Shown here piece after piece: positions 44,415 through 52,192 of a DNA stretch of 64,000 nucleotides. Each line of letters opens with the position of its first letter. Position 1 is the first letter of the stretch. Position numbers and translations under genes: made by a program. Below the pieces are notes generated by a model. It was not told the DNA's origin. It saw only the letters and a list, made by a program, of their open reading frames with translations, and made no database searches. The stretch spans positions 64,501 through 128,500 of the forward strand of contig KE159641.1 of assembly GCA_000403315.2 (NCBI GenBank), read 5' to 3'. Origin of the DNA: Lachnospiraceae bacterium A2 (GTDB taxonomy: Bacteria > Bacillota > Clostridia > Lachnospirales > Lachnospiraceae).

Positions 44415-45518
44415 TTATCCTTTTCTGACAGCCTGAATCATCTGCTCCAGTTCTTCCCACTTTTCTTCCATATCCGCTACCAGCTTCATCTGGGTACGGG
44501 CACGGTCTAAATTATGGCCTTCCCGGTGGATTTTAAAATAAACGTCCCCTTTCAGGTAATCCGTAAGGAACCGTATGCCGCATTCATACGTCATAACCTT
44601 TGCGCCCATGGGGAGCATGGCAATCTCCGTATCGGTAAGGCTCCCGCCGCACTCCTGTAAAAAGCCCTCCGCATAAATACGGAACAGCCCCAGATCACAG
44701 CTTACCTTCGACAAGTCCTGCTCATCTTCCTCCCCAGTGCTGGCGCCAAACCGGATGGCATCCCCAAAATCATTGACAGCCAGCCCTGGCATTACCGTGT
44801 CCAAGTCAATGACGCAGATCCCTTTGCCCGTTTTCTTGTCCATCATGATATTATTGAGCTTTGTGTCGTTGTGGGTCACCCGCAGGGGCAGCTTCCCTGC
44901 TGCCAGCAGTTCTCCCAGCACACAGGCTGTTTCCTTCCTTGCCTGGTAAAACTCAATTTCTTCTTTGGTATATTTTGCCCGGCCGCATACATCCGCTTCC
45001 ACTGCCTGCAGGAAAACCTCATACCTCGCTTTGGTATCATGGAACCCGGGAATGGTTTCATGGAGAGTTTCCGCCGGGTAATCTGCCAGAAGCTGCTGGA
45101 AATTCCCAAAAGCTACTGCGCTTTCATAAAAGTCTTCCTTCCGTTCTACCCGGTCGTAGCTTACGGCGCCCTCAATCTGGTAATACATCCGCCAGTATTC
45201 CCCCTGCCCATCCAGATAAAAGGGCTTCTGATCTTTGGTTGGGACGACGGTCAGGGTTTCCCTCTCTGGATTGCCTCCTGCCTGTGCAATTTTCTTTTTC
45301 AGGAACGTCGTGACGCCCAGGATATTTTCCATCACTTCTTCCGGCTTTAAAAAAATGCCCCGGTTCATCCGCTGCAAAATGCAGTTCCTGTCCCCTTCCA
45401 CCAAAAACGTATCATTAATATGCCCGCTCCCATAGGGACGTATCCCCTTAATGTGGCCAACCAGCCCAAATTGCTGGGCTGCCTGCTGAGCTGCCCCCAA
45501 CATCCCTTTCTCTCCCAT
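44415..45518 (-). CDS. APH-family sugar kinase, possibly N-acetylhexosamine 1-kinase
   Basis: The 367-residue phosphotransferase has the aminoglycoside/choline kinase fold: ILQRMNRGIF near the ATP site, HNDTKLNNIM (catalytic Asp) and VIDLDTVMPG (metal Asp). It resembles NahK/LnpB, which phosphorylates GlcNAc and GalNAc at C1. Its neighbours, a sugar-phosphate nucleotidyltransferase 16 bases upstream and galE downstream, fit a route from free hexosamine to UDP-sugar. Substrate is not proven by sequence. The ATG at 45518 follows AAAGGAG. Confidence 0.72.
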   Translation of the reverse strand: MGEKGMLGAAQQAAQQFGLVGHIKGIRPYGSGHINDTFLVEGDRNCILQRMNRGIFLKPEEVMENILGVTTFLKKKIAQAGGNPERETLTVVPTKDQKPFYLDGQGEYWRMYYQIEGAVSYDRVERKEDFYESAVAFGNFQQLLADYPAETLHETIPGFHDTKARYEVFLQAVEADVCGRAKYTKEEIEFYQARKETACVLGELLAAGKLPLRVTHNDTKLNNIMMDKKTGKGICVIDLDTVMPGLAVNDFGDAIRFGASTGEEDEQDLSKVSCDLGLFRIYAEGFLQECGGSLTDTEIAMLPMGAKVMTYECGIRFLTDYLKGDVYFKIHREGHNLDRARTQMKLVADMEEKWEELEQMIQAVRKG

Positions 45519-45534
45519 GCCTTCTCCTTTCAGC

Positions 45535-46452
45535 CTAAAATTCTGCCGGGTACATCCCCTGCTCTTTCAGGCCTTGAATCGCTTCTACTACCATTTCCTT
45601 GTCTTCCTTATACGTAACGCCAAACCACCGGTCGCGGGAATTAAGTACCTGCACTTCTGCTTTCCCATCCCTCAGCAATTCCCCTACCGCCATGGGCAGG
45701 TAATATTCTGCTTTCAGGGGATTCGTTGGCAGCTCTGTTTTCAGGAAATTTTCAAACCCTGTTTCCAGTTCCTTCAAAATGCTCTCGGAAAATCCCCAGA
45801 TATTCATGGAAACTGTGCTGTCCATTGGCAGTTCCGTCCAGGTTGCGCCGTCATCCTCTGTGAAAAATGCCTGCTCCCCACGTTTTTCAATGCGGGTACG
45901 CTCACAGATTTCCGTCAGGAACCCATTCCCGTCAGTCCCGCAGATTCCCCGGGCTACATGGCCGTTTTCCGTCAGCGTATTTTTTAAATCATACCCTACC
46001 ATGGCATACTGGTATTTCCCATCCCCGTCCTGATGGCTGGCAAGGTAATCATAAATAGCCTTATACGCATGTTTCCCGTAATAATCGTCTGCATTGATTA
46101 CAGCGAACGGCCCGTCCAGCACTTCCTTGCAGCACAGGATTGCATGGCCTGTGCCAAATGGCTTTTCCCTTCCTTCCGGCACCTGGAACCCGGCAGGAAG
46201 CTTGTCCAATTCCTGATATACATATTCCACCTGCACCTTTTCAGCCACCCGGTCGCCAATGCTTTCTTTAAATACAGCCTCTGTTGCCTTCTTAATGATA
46301 AATACCACCTTATCAAACCCGGCTTCCAGTGCATCATAAATGGAAAAGTCCATAATGATATGCCCCTGCGGGTCCACCGGGTCTATCTGCTTGAGCCCGC
46401 CATAACGGCTCCCCATCCCTGCTGCCAAAATAACTAATGCTGGTTTTTTCAT
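45535..46452 (-). CDS. sugar-phosphate nucleotidyltransferase
   Basis: The 305-residue NTP-transferase has LAAGMGSRYGGLKQIDPVDPQGHIIMD at the N-terminus, the nucleotide-binding loop, and AVINADDYYGKHAY, a metal-binding DxD-like site. It should form an NDP-sugar, probably UDP-linked, from the sugar 1-phosphate made by the adjacent kinase. It is not a plain GalU: the N-terminal motif differs. The ATG at 46452 follows AGGAGG by 9 bases. Confidence 0.78.
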   Translation of the reverse strand: MKKPALVILAAGMGSRYGGLKQIDPVDPQGHIIMDFSIYDALEAGFDKVVFIIKKATEAVFKESIGDRVAEKVQVEYVYQELDKLPAGFQVPEGREKPFGTGHAILCCKEVLDGPFAVINADDYYGKHAYKAIYDYLASHQDGDGKYQYAMVGYDLKNTLTENGHVARGICGTDGNGFLTEICERTRIEKRGEQAFFTEDDGATWTELPMDSTVSMNIWGFSESILKELETGFENFLKTELPTNPLKAEYYLPMAVGELLRDGKAEVQVLNSRDRWFGVTYKEDKEMVVEAIQGLKEQGMYPAEF

Positions 46453-46533
46453 ATTAAATGCCCTCCTGACTCCCAGCGCCCTTGCACTGGTTCTTTTTCT
46501 TCTTTCATGATAATACAAAAAAAATGTTCTGTA

Positions 46534-46564
46534 TTTGCACAATATTTTTCCTTTTTTGCACAAT
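46534..46564. promoter_or_regulatory. direct repeats, likely AraC-family operator
   Basis: TTTGCACAAT occurs at 46534-46543 and 46555-46564, 21 bases apart (two helical turns), in the intergenic region between the AraC-type gene and the divergent nucleotidyltransferase gene. Confidence 0.55.
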
Positions 46565-46611
46565 AATATGGTAAAATACGGATAGCAGACATGAAACAGA
46601 AAGGAACCCAT

Positions 46612-47502
46612 ATGGAATTTTACAAATACCCTTTGTCAAAACTCTTTGACATCCCGCAAATTGTTACCATACACTATTTTGAATATGGAAAAGACTTTGT
46701 ATTTGAAGGGGAATCCCATGATTTCTGGGAATTTCTCTGTGTAGACAAAGGAGAAGCCATTGTCACGGCCCACCAGCAGGTGCATGTGCTGCAGAAAGGG
46801 GATATTATTTTCCATAAGCCCGGCCAGTTCCACTCTGTGGCTACCAACGGCGTCATTGCCCCCAACCTTGTGGTAGTTTCCTTTGTGTGCCATTCCCCTG
46901 CTATGGGTTTTTTCGAGGACAGGATCCTCTGCCTTGGGGAAACGGAGCGGAACCTTCTGGCAGCCGTGGTGGCAGAAGCCAGCAGCGCGTTCCTGACGCC
47001 CTTGAACAACCCTTATACCCGCCAGCTTTCCAGAAATCCCATGCAGCCCCCCGGGGCAGAGCAGCTTATCCAGCTTTCCTTGGAGCACTTCTTAATTTCC
47101 CTGTACCGGAAAGGGGCGCTTTCCGCCCAAGGCCCAAAGCTTACCAAATCCTTCAAATTAAAGCAGGATGACGAAACCTTCCGCCATATCCATGCCTATA
47201 TGGAAGCCCGCCTGTCCCAGTCCCTGACACTGGGGCAAATCTGCCGGGACAACTTAATCAGCGCTTCCCAGCTCCAAAAGCTGTTCCACGACAAATGCGG
47301 CAGCGGCATCATTGCTTACTTTTCCCGGCTGAAAATCACCCGGGCGAAGGAACTGATCCGGGAGCAGGATATGAACTTCACCCAGATTGCAGATTCCTTG
47401 GGGTATGCTTCCATCCACTATTTTTCCCGGCAGTTTAAAAAAATAACCGGGATGACGCCCTCGGAATACTCCAGTTCCATCCAAATGCTTTCGGAAAAAT
47501 AA
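46612..47502 (+). CDS. AraC-family transcriptional regulator
   Basis: The 296-residue regulator has an N-terminal cupin ligand-binding domain (DFWEFLCVDKGEA, LQKGDIIFHKPGQFHSV) and a C-terminal double helix-turn-helix (SLTLGQICRDNLISASQLQKLF; FTQIADSLGYASIHYFSRQFKKITGMTPSEY). Sensing of a sugar or sugar phosphate is likely by fold and by its divergent position to the sugar kinase and nucleotidyltransferase genes. The ATG at 46612 follows AGAAAGGA; an upstream ATG at 46591 is less well spaced. Confidence 0.88.
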   Translation: MEFYKYPLSKLFDIPQIVTIHYFEYGKDFVFEGESHDFWEFLCVDKGEAIVTAHQQVHVLQKGDIIFHKPGQFHSVATNGVIAPNLVVVSFVCHSPAMGFFEDRILCLGETERNLLAAVVAEASSAFLTPLNNPYTRQLSRNPMQPPGAEQLIQLSLEHFLISLYRKGALSAQGPKLTKSFKLKQDDETFRHIHAYMEARLSQSLTLGQICRDNLISASQLQKLFHDKCGSGIIAYFSRLKITRAKELIREQDMNFTQIADSLGYASIHYFSRQFKKITGMTPSEYSSSIQMLSEK

Positions 47503-47583
47503 GAACAGGAGCAAAGGGGGGGTATCTTAAGGAAAGCCGTAGACTTTAACACTCTGCGGCAGCACAGCCTTTCCTATAAAAAA

Positions 47584-47681
47584 GGGGCTGCCGCACTAAG
47601 CAAAACATATACAAGATATCCTATAGAAAAAGGATTTAAATTAACCGTATCTTGTATCATTTTTCTTAATGCGGCAGCCCC
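47584..47681. mobile_element. 98-bp MITE-like palindromic element, copy 2
   Basis: Termini GGGGCTGCCGCACTAAG and CTTAATGCGGCAGCCCC. It is opposite in orientation to copy 1 at 21134-21231 and the same length. It lies downstream of the AraC gene and of efp (convergent), where it might also act as a terminator. Confidence 0.8.
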
Positions 47682-47711
47682 TGCGCATATTATTTAAACA
47701 GGTAACAAAGC

Positions 47712-48269
47712 TTATACCCTGGACAGATATTCCCCTGTCCTTGTGTCAATCTTAATCACATCGTCCTGCTCTACAAACAGAGGCACATACACTGTCGCCC
47801 CTGTTTCCACAATTGCAGGCTTGGTTGCCCCTGTTGCGGTATCGCCCTTAAACCCGGGCTCTGTTTCTGTAATCTTCAATTCCACAAACAATGGCGGTTC
47901 TACTGCAAACACGCTGCCATTGTGGGAACACATTTTCACCATCTCGTTCTCTTTCACAAATTTCAGCGCATCCCCGATTGCTTCTGTATCCAATGAAATC
48001 TGGTCGTATGTTTCTACATTCATAAAATGGAACAAATCCCCGTCGGAATATAAATACTGCATGTCCGCCCGGTCGATCCGGGCCTGTGGGCATTTTTCCG
48101 TTGGACGGAAAGTTTTCTCCACAACGCCCCCATTTTTAATATTTTTCAGCTTTGTCCTGACAAAAGCTGCGCCTTTTCCCGGTTTTACATGCTGAAATTC
48201 AATAATCTGGAAAATATTATTATCTAATTCAATCGTAATACCATTTCTAAAATCTCCTGCTGAAATCAC
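47712..48269 (-). CDS. efp: translation elongation factor P
   Basis: The 185-residue factor relieves ribosome stalling at polyproline. It has three OB-like domains; the loop HVKPGKGAAFVRTKLKN carries the lysine that is the functional tip in Firmicutes. KCPQARIDRADMQYLYSDGD and the C-terminal TRTGEYLSR are family-typical. The start is a GTG at 48269, 8 bases after AGGAGG, giving the standard length; the open frame to 48293 is an extension. Confidence 0.97.
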   Translation of the reverse strand: MISAGDFRNGITIELDNNIFQIIEFQHVKPGKGAAFVRTKLKNIKNGGVVEKTFRPTEKCPQARIDRADMQYLYSDGDLFHFMNVETYDQISLDTEAIGDALKFVKENEMVKMCSHNGSVFAVEPPLFVELKITETEPGFKGDTATGATKPAIVETGATVYVPLFVEQDDVIKIDTRTGEYLSRV

Positions 48270-48375
48270 TCGGTTTTCCTCCTTAAACTGCATTTGGGCG
48301 CAAGCCGCCCTGAAATTCTAAATAATTCTTTACTATTCTATACTATACTGGCAGATTTTTCAACCTTTTTCCTAC

Positions 48376-48813
48376 TTATTCTTCCAACTTGGAAATCATG
48401 TCAATCCGGTTCTGGTGCCTGCCGCCCATAAACTCTGCTTCCAGATAGGCTTTTACAATGTCCTTTGCCTGCTCGCTCCCCACAATCCTTGCACCGAATG
48501 CAATAACGTTTGCATTGTTGTGCTCTTTAATCAGATGTGCCGTAGTAGTGTCGGAGCAGACCCCGCAGCGGATTCCTTTTATCTTATTGGCTGCAAGGGA
48601 AATCCCAACGCCTGTCCCACAAATCAGGATTCCGCAGTCCGCTTCCCCAGCCGCTACTGCCCGCCCGACTTTTTCCCCATAAATAGGGTAATCGCAGCTT
48701 TCATATCCGTCTGTCCCAAAATTAATGACTTCATGCCCCATGCTTTCCACAAATTTTGTAATTTCCACCTTTAAGCCTGTGGCGGAATGGTCATTTCCAA
48801 CTGCTATTTTCAT
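48376..48813 (-). CDS. rpiB: ribose-5-phosphate isomerase B
   Basis: The 145-residue isomerase interconverts ribose and ribulose 5-phosphate. GNDHSATGLKVEI and the active-site Cys loop CGTGVGISLAANKIKGIRC are conserved, and GARIVG plus RHQNRIDMI close the protein. The ATG at 48813 follows AAAGGAG. Family members with allose or galactose 6-phosphate activity exist, but the length and motifs favour RpiB. Confidence 0.93.
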   Translation of the reverse strand: MKIAVGNDHSATGLKVEITKFVESMGHEVINFGTDGYESCDYPIYGEKVGRAVAAGEADCGILICGTGVGISLAANKIKGIRCGVCSDTTTAHLIKEHNNANVIAFGARIVGSEQAKDIVKAYLEAEFMGGRHQNRIDMISKLEE

Positions 48814-48907
48814 ATTGCCTCTCCTTTGCAAATTCTATGCCTGTATGATATTTTCCATGGCAAAACCAGAGCTGTATTCCATACTTCTCCCCCACCGCCC
48901 GAATCCC

Positions 48908-49408
48908 TTATGTCCGCTTTCTTCTATGGTAAAAGAACAGGACGATTTTCTCCAGATACCGTTTCAGGACAATCTGGATTTCTTCCTTGGGATGGATAGG
49001 CTTTGTCAGGAAGGTACGTATGCCTGCCCGGTTTGCCCCATATACATCCGTAAAAATCTGGTCCCCTACAAAAATAGTATTCTCCCTCTTTGTCCCCATC
49101 AGTTCCATGGCCCGCTCATACCCGGAAAGTTTGGGCTTGCCCGCCTTAAAAATATATTGCACCTGCACTTCGTCATTGAACATCTTTACCCGTGGCTCTT
49201 TGTTATTGGAGAGAAGGCAGCACTGGTAACCCAGTTCCTTTAAATGGGAAAACAGTTCTTTCGCCCGGGCGTCTGCCGGGGCACCATGCGGCACAAGGGT
49301 ATTGTCCACATCAAAAATAACCCCCCGGTAACCTTCCTGAAAAAGACGGCTAAATTCAATCTGGTATGCAGAATCCAAATATTCATTGGGATAAAATTTT
49401 CTTAACAT
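48908..49408 (-). CDS. yqeG: YqeG-family HAD-IIIA phosphatase
   Basis: The 166-residue HAD hydrolase has the nucleophile motif DVDNTLV, LLSNNK (motif II), the lysine in AGKPKLSG, and VGDQIFTDVYGA (motif IV). Firmicute YqeG is often near ribosome assembly and sporulation genes; its substrate is unknown. The ATG at 49408 follows GGGAG. Confidence 0.87.
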   Translation of the reverse strand: MLRKFYPNEYLDSAYQIEFSRLFQEGYRGVIFDVDNTLVPHGAPADARAKELFSHLKELGYQCCLLSNNKEPRVKMFNDEVQVQYIFKAGKPKLSGYERAMELMGTKRENTIFVGDQIFTDVYGANRAGIRTFLTKPIHPKEEIQIVLKRYLEKIVLFFYHRRKRT

Positions 49409-49460
49409 ATTATGGCTCTCCCGCGTTTGTATTTCCCTGATGCCTGTGGCAGACAGGCGG

Positions 49461-49913
49461 TTAATGGTCCAGCATTTTTTTCAGCTCATCCATAAAGGTG
49501 TTCACATCCTTGAACTCACGGTACACCGATGCAAACCTGACATAAGCTACAGGGTCTAACTCCTGCAGCCGGTCCATTACAAGCTCCCCGATTTCCGCAC
49601 TGAAAATCTCTTTTTCCTCCCGGTTGAAAATCTCCCCTTCTACGGTATCAACCAGCCGTTCAATCAGTTCCATAGGAACCGGACGCTTATGGCAGGCCCT
49701 AAGGATTCCAGCTTCCACTTTTTCCCGTTCATACTGCTCCCGGTTATTATCCTTCTTGATGACAATCAGGGGAATGGTTTCTACCTTCTCATATGTAGTA
49801 AACCGTTTCCCACAGTCGTCACAAAGCCTCCGCCTGCGGATAGAATAATTGTCATCTGCCGGCCTGGAGTCAATGACCCGCGTATTGTCGCTGCTGCAAA
49901 ATGGACATTTCAT
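49461..49913 (-). CDS. nrdR: transcriptional repressor NrdR
   Basis: The 150-residue regulator represses ribonucleotide reductase genes. The zinc ribbon is MKCPFC...CDDCGKRF, followed by an ATP-cone domain (PLIVIKKDNNREQYEREKVEAGI) that senses ATP/dATP. The start ATG at 49913 follows GGGAGG; the open frame extends to 50033 without support. It lies between ylmC and yqeG. Confidence 0.95.
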   Translation of the reverse strand: MKCPFCSSDNTRVIDSRPADDNYSIRRRRLCDDCGKRFTTYEKVETIPLIVIKKDNNREQYEREKVEAGILRACHKRPVPMELIERLVDTVEGEIFNREEKEIFSAEIGELVMDRLQELDPVAYVRFASVYREFKDVNTFMDELKKMLDH

Positions 49914-49980
49914 GGAATCCCTCCCCTGCATTTTCTTTCCAGTATATCTTTCTTTTTTTCCCTTGTCAACATCTTTCGGA

Positions 49981-50229
49981 TTATCTGGGCGGCTTAGGCT
50001 CTGGGATTTCCACCAGGATAATGTCCGGCCCAATCTTTACCACCTGGTTCCATGGGATGATAAGCTCGCTTTCCCTGCCGAATAAGCCCCAGCACTTGCC
50101 GCAGCCTGGAATAATCAAGGCTAAAATACAGCCGTTTTTGGGGTCTATATCCACATCCACCACAAACCCCAGGCATCTGCAATTGCACACATTGACGACT
50201 TCTTTTTCTTTTAACTCACATAAACGCAT
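49981..50229 (-). CDS. ylmC: YlmC/YmxH-family PRC-barrel protein
   Basis: The 82-residue protein has the pattern MRLCELKEKEVVNVCNCRCLGFVVDVDID, then LIIPGCGKCWGLFGRE and PWNQVVKIGPDIILVE, typical of the YlmC/YmxH PRC-barrel proteins in endospore formers. Its molecular role is unknown. The start at 50229 is close to a GGGGGG run serving as the ribosome binding site. Confidence 0.85.
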   Translation of the reverse strand: MRLCELKEKEVVNVCNCRCLGFVVDVDIDPKNGCILALIIPGCGKCWGLFGRESELIIPWNQVVKIGPDIILVEIPEPKPPR

Positions 50230-50280
50230 AATATCCCCCCGCTCTTATTTATTATATGGAGCAGGGGGATATCTGTGCTT

Positions 50281-50348
50281 TTTTATCTTATAGGAAATAC
50301 CGTGTTACTATGAAGTGTTAAAATATATGGATTTCCTATAAGATAAAA
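50281..50348. repeat. 18-bp perfect inverted repeat
   Basis: TTTTATCTTATAGGAAAT (50281-50298) is exactly inverted at 50331-50348 around a 32-base loop, just upstream of ylmC. Confidence 0.8.
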
Positions 50349-50405
50349 CAATTATGCGCAGCGCGCGGAGAGGAAATTTATTGCTGCGCAATCCGCTCGC
50401 GCGGA

Positions 50406-50513
50406 GAATGCGCACAGCGCATTCTTTTTTATCGCACTGCGGCGGACAGGCGGAGAATCCTGTAAAGCAGGATTCTTTCTTAATTCTATAGGAAAGACCT
50501 TGTCACGCTAATA
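50406..50513. repeat. two tandem hairpins plus repeat family C end (inverted)
   Basis: GAATGCGC-ACA-GCGCATTC followed by TTTTTT (50406-50430) and AGAATCCTG-TAAAG-CAGGATTCT followed by TTCTT (50454-50481) look like plus-strand terminators, yet no plus-strand gene precedes them. The segment 50483-50513 is the reverse complement of the family C end block. The 50230-50530 stretch holds no gene. Confidence 0.65.
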
Positions 50514-50530
50514 CGTGAAAGTGATTTCTA

Positions 50531-50890
50531 TTACAACACATTCTTTGTGGCAATAATGTCTACGCCTGTGCCTGCCACATTGCTTAAGATAACGTCCCCG
50601 ATATGTACTGGGGCGTTTACTTTCACGCCTTTTAATTCTTTCATAATATCAAAGATTTTTCCTTTGGGGATATCTTCCTTTGTCTTTACGGATACGGCTG
50701 CAAGGCTCCCTCCTTCTACAATGACAGAGCTTGTGACAATCCTAGTGGGATTCGTTACTTCTTTCCTTGCATATACGTCGCCGCGCTTGCAGGTATTGCC
50801 GCTCACGCTTACCACTTCGCCATTTTCCATTTCCACTTTCAGTGGGCAGCCCATGGGGCAGCCGATACAAATTAATTCTCTTGTTTCCAT
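50531..50890 (-). CDS. DUF1667 protein of the glycerol-3-phosphate oxidation locus
   Basis: The 119-residue protein has an N-terminal CIGCPMGCPLKV and then CKRGDVY, four cysteines placed as for an iron-sulfur cluster. DUF1667 proteins occur next to GlpA/GlpB-like flavoproteins in Clostridia and are thought to be part of the complex; no activity is established to my knowledge. It begins 4 bases after the upstream flavoprotein stop, at the ATG at 50890 behind GAGGAGG. Confidence 0.85.
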   Translation of the reverse strand: METRELICIGCPMGCPLKVEMENGEVVSVSGNTCKRGDVYARKEVTNPTRIVTSSVIVEGGSLAAVSVKTKEDIPKGKIFDIMKELKGVKVNAPVHIGDVILSNVAGTGVDIIATKNVL

Positions 50891-50894
50891 AATC

Positions 50895-52166
50895 CTACGC
50901 CTCCTCAATCTTTACGGTAATCTGGGACAAACCTGAAAATGCTGCTAATTCTTCTTTTTTCAATACAACTTCTTCCATTTCCCCGGGCGCTACCACTGGG
51001 CGTTTTTTATGGATCACGCGCTCGTCGTTTAAGTATACGGATACATAGCAGTTCTTATATACATCTCCTACCCGGAACCTTACGGTGTGTTTTTCATCCA
51101 TCCGGTCTGGGTTGATGGTCTTGGGCACGGTATAGCGCGCGCCCTCTGTCGCAACAATCGGGATATCTTTTGCGCCGGTTTCTGCATGTTTTGCGCCGTT
51201 CTTCACATATTCTGCGGCATGTTTGCCGGCTGCGGACGCTTCTTCGGAAACGAAATCTACCAGGTCATGGACATGGAGCACGTTGCCGCACGCAAATACG
51301 CCTTCCACATTCGTTTCCAGACATTCATTTACCAAAGGACCGGAAGTCACTGGGCTCATTTCCACCTCCAGGCTTCTGGACAGCTCATTTTCAGGAATCA
51401 GGCCGCAGGATAACAGCAGGGTATCGCAGGTATAGCGTTCTTCCGTCCCCGGGATTGGCCTTCTGTCCGGCCCTACCTCTGCAATGGTGATTGCTTCCAC
51501 CCGCTCCTTGCCTTCAATGTCCACAACGGTGTGGCTTAACTTCAGCGGGATGCCATAGTCGTCCAGGCACTGTACAATATTCCTTTTCAGGCCGCCGGAA
51601 TATGGCATCAGTTCAGCCACAACCTTTACTTTCGCCCCTTCTAAAGTCATCCTCCTTGCCATAATCAAACCGATATCGCCGGAACCAAGGATTACAACCT
51701 CACGTCCGGGCATATAGCCTTCCATATTGACAAGGCGCTGCGCCGTACCAGCGGAGTAAATGCCGGCTGGGCGGTAGCCTGGGATATTAAGGGCTCCCCT
51801 GGAACGCTCCCTGCACCCCATGGCAAGGATAATTGCCTTTGCCTGGATTTCAAACATGCCGTCCTCACGGTTCATGGCAGTTACCACCTTATTGGGGGCA
51901 ATGTCCATAACCATGGTATTTAACCGGTATTCAATCTTTTCTTCCAGCAATTGTTCAATGAACCTCCCGGCATATTCCGGGCCTGTCAGTTCTTCCTTGA
52001 AGGTATGGAGCCCAAACCCATTGTGGATGCACTGGTTTAAGATGCCGCCCAGTTCTTTGTCCCTTTCCAATACCAAGATAGATTCCACGCCGCTCCTTTT
52101 TGCTGATACGGCTGCTGCAAGCCCGGCAGGGCCGCCTCCGATAATAACGATATCATAATTCAACAT
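50895..52166 (-). CDS. FAD-dependent NAD(P)H-type oxidoreductase of the glp locus
   Basis: The 423-residue pyridine-nucleotide-disulfide-family protein has IIGGGPAGLAAAVSAKRSG (FAD), MGCRERSRGALNIPGYRPAG, and VILGSGDIGLIMARR (NAD-binding). A conserved redox CxxC in the family position is not obvious. It likely takes electrons from the GlpA-like subunit 26 bases upstream and passes them to NAD or another carrier. It has no membrane segment. Confidence 0.88.
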   Translation of the reverse strand: MLNYDIVIIGGGPAGLAAAVSAKRSGVESILVLERDKELGGILNQCIHNGFGLHTFKEELTGPEYAGRFIEQLLEEKIEYRLNTMVMDIAPNKVVTAMNREDGMFEIQAKAIILAMGCRERSRGALNIPGYRPAGIYSAGTAQRLVNMEGYMPGREVVILGSGDIGLIMARRMTLEGAKVKVVAELMPYSGGLKRNIVQCLDDYGIPLKLSHTVVDIEGKERVEAITIAEVGPDRRPIPGTEERYTCDTLLLSCGLIPENELSRSLEVEMSPVTSGPLVNECLETNVEGVFACGNVLHVHDLVDFVSEEASAAGKHAAEYVKNGAKHAETGAKDIPIVATEGARYTVPKTINPDRMDEKHTVRFRVGDVYKNCYVSVYLNDERVIHKKRPVVAPGEMEEVVLKKEELAAFSGLSQITVKIEEA

Positions 52167-52192
52167 TTTTTCCCTCCTGATTCACAACAAAC

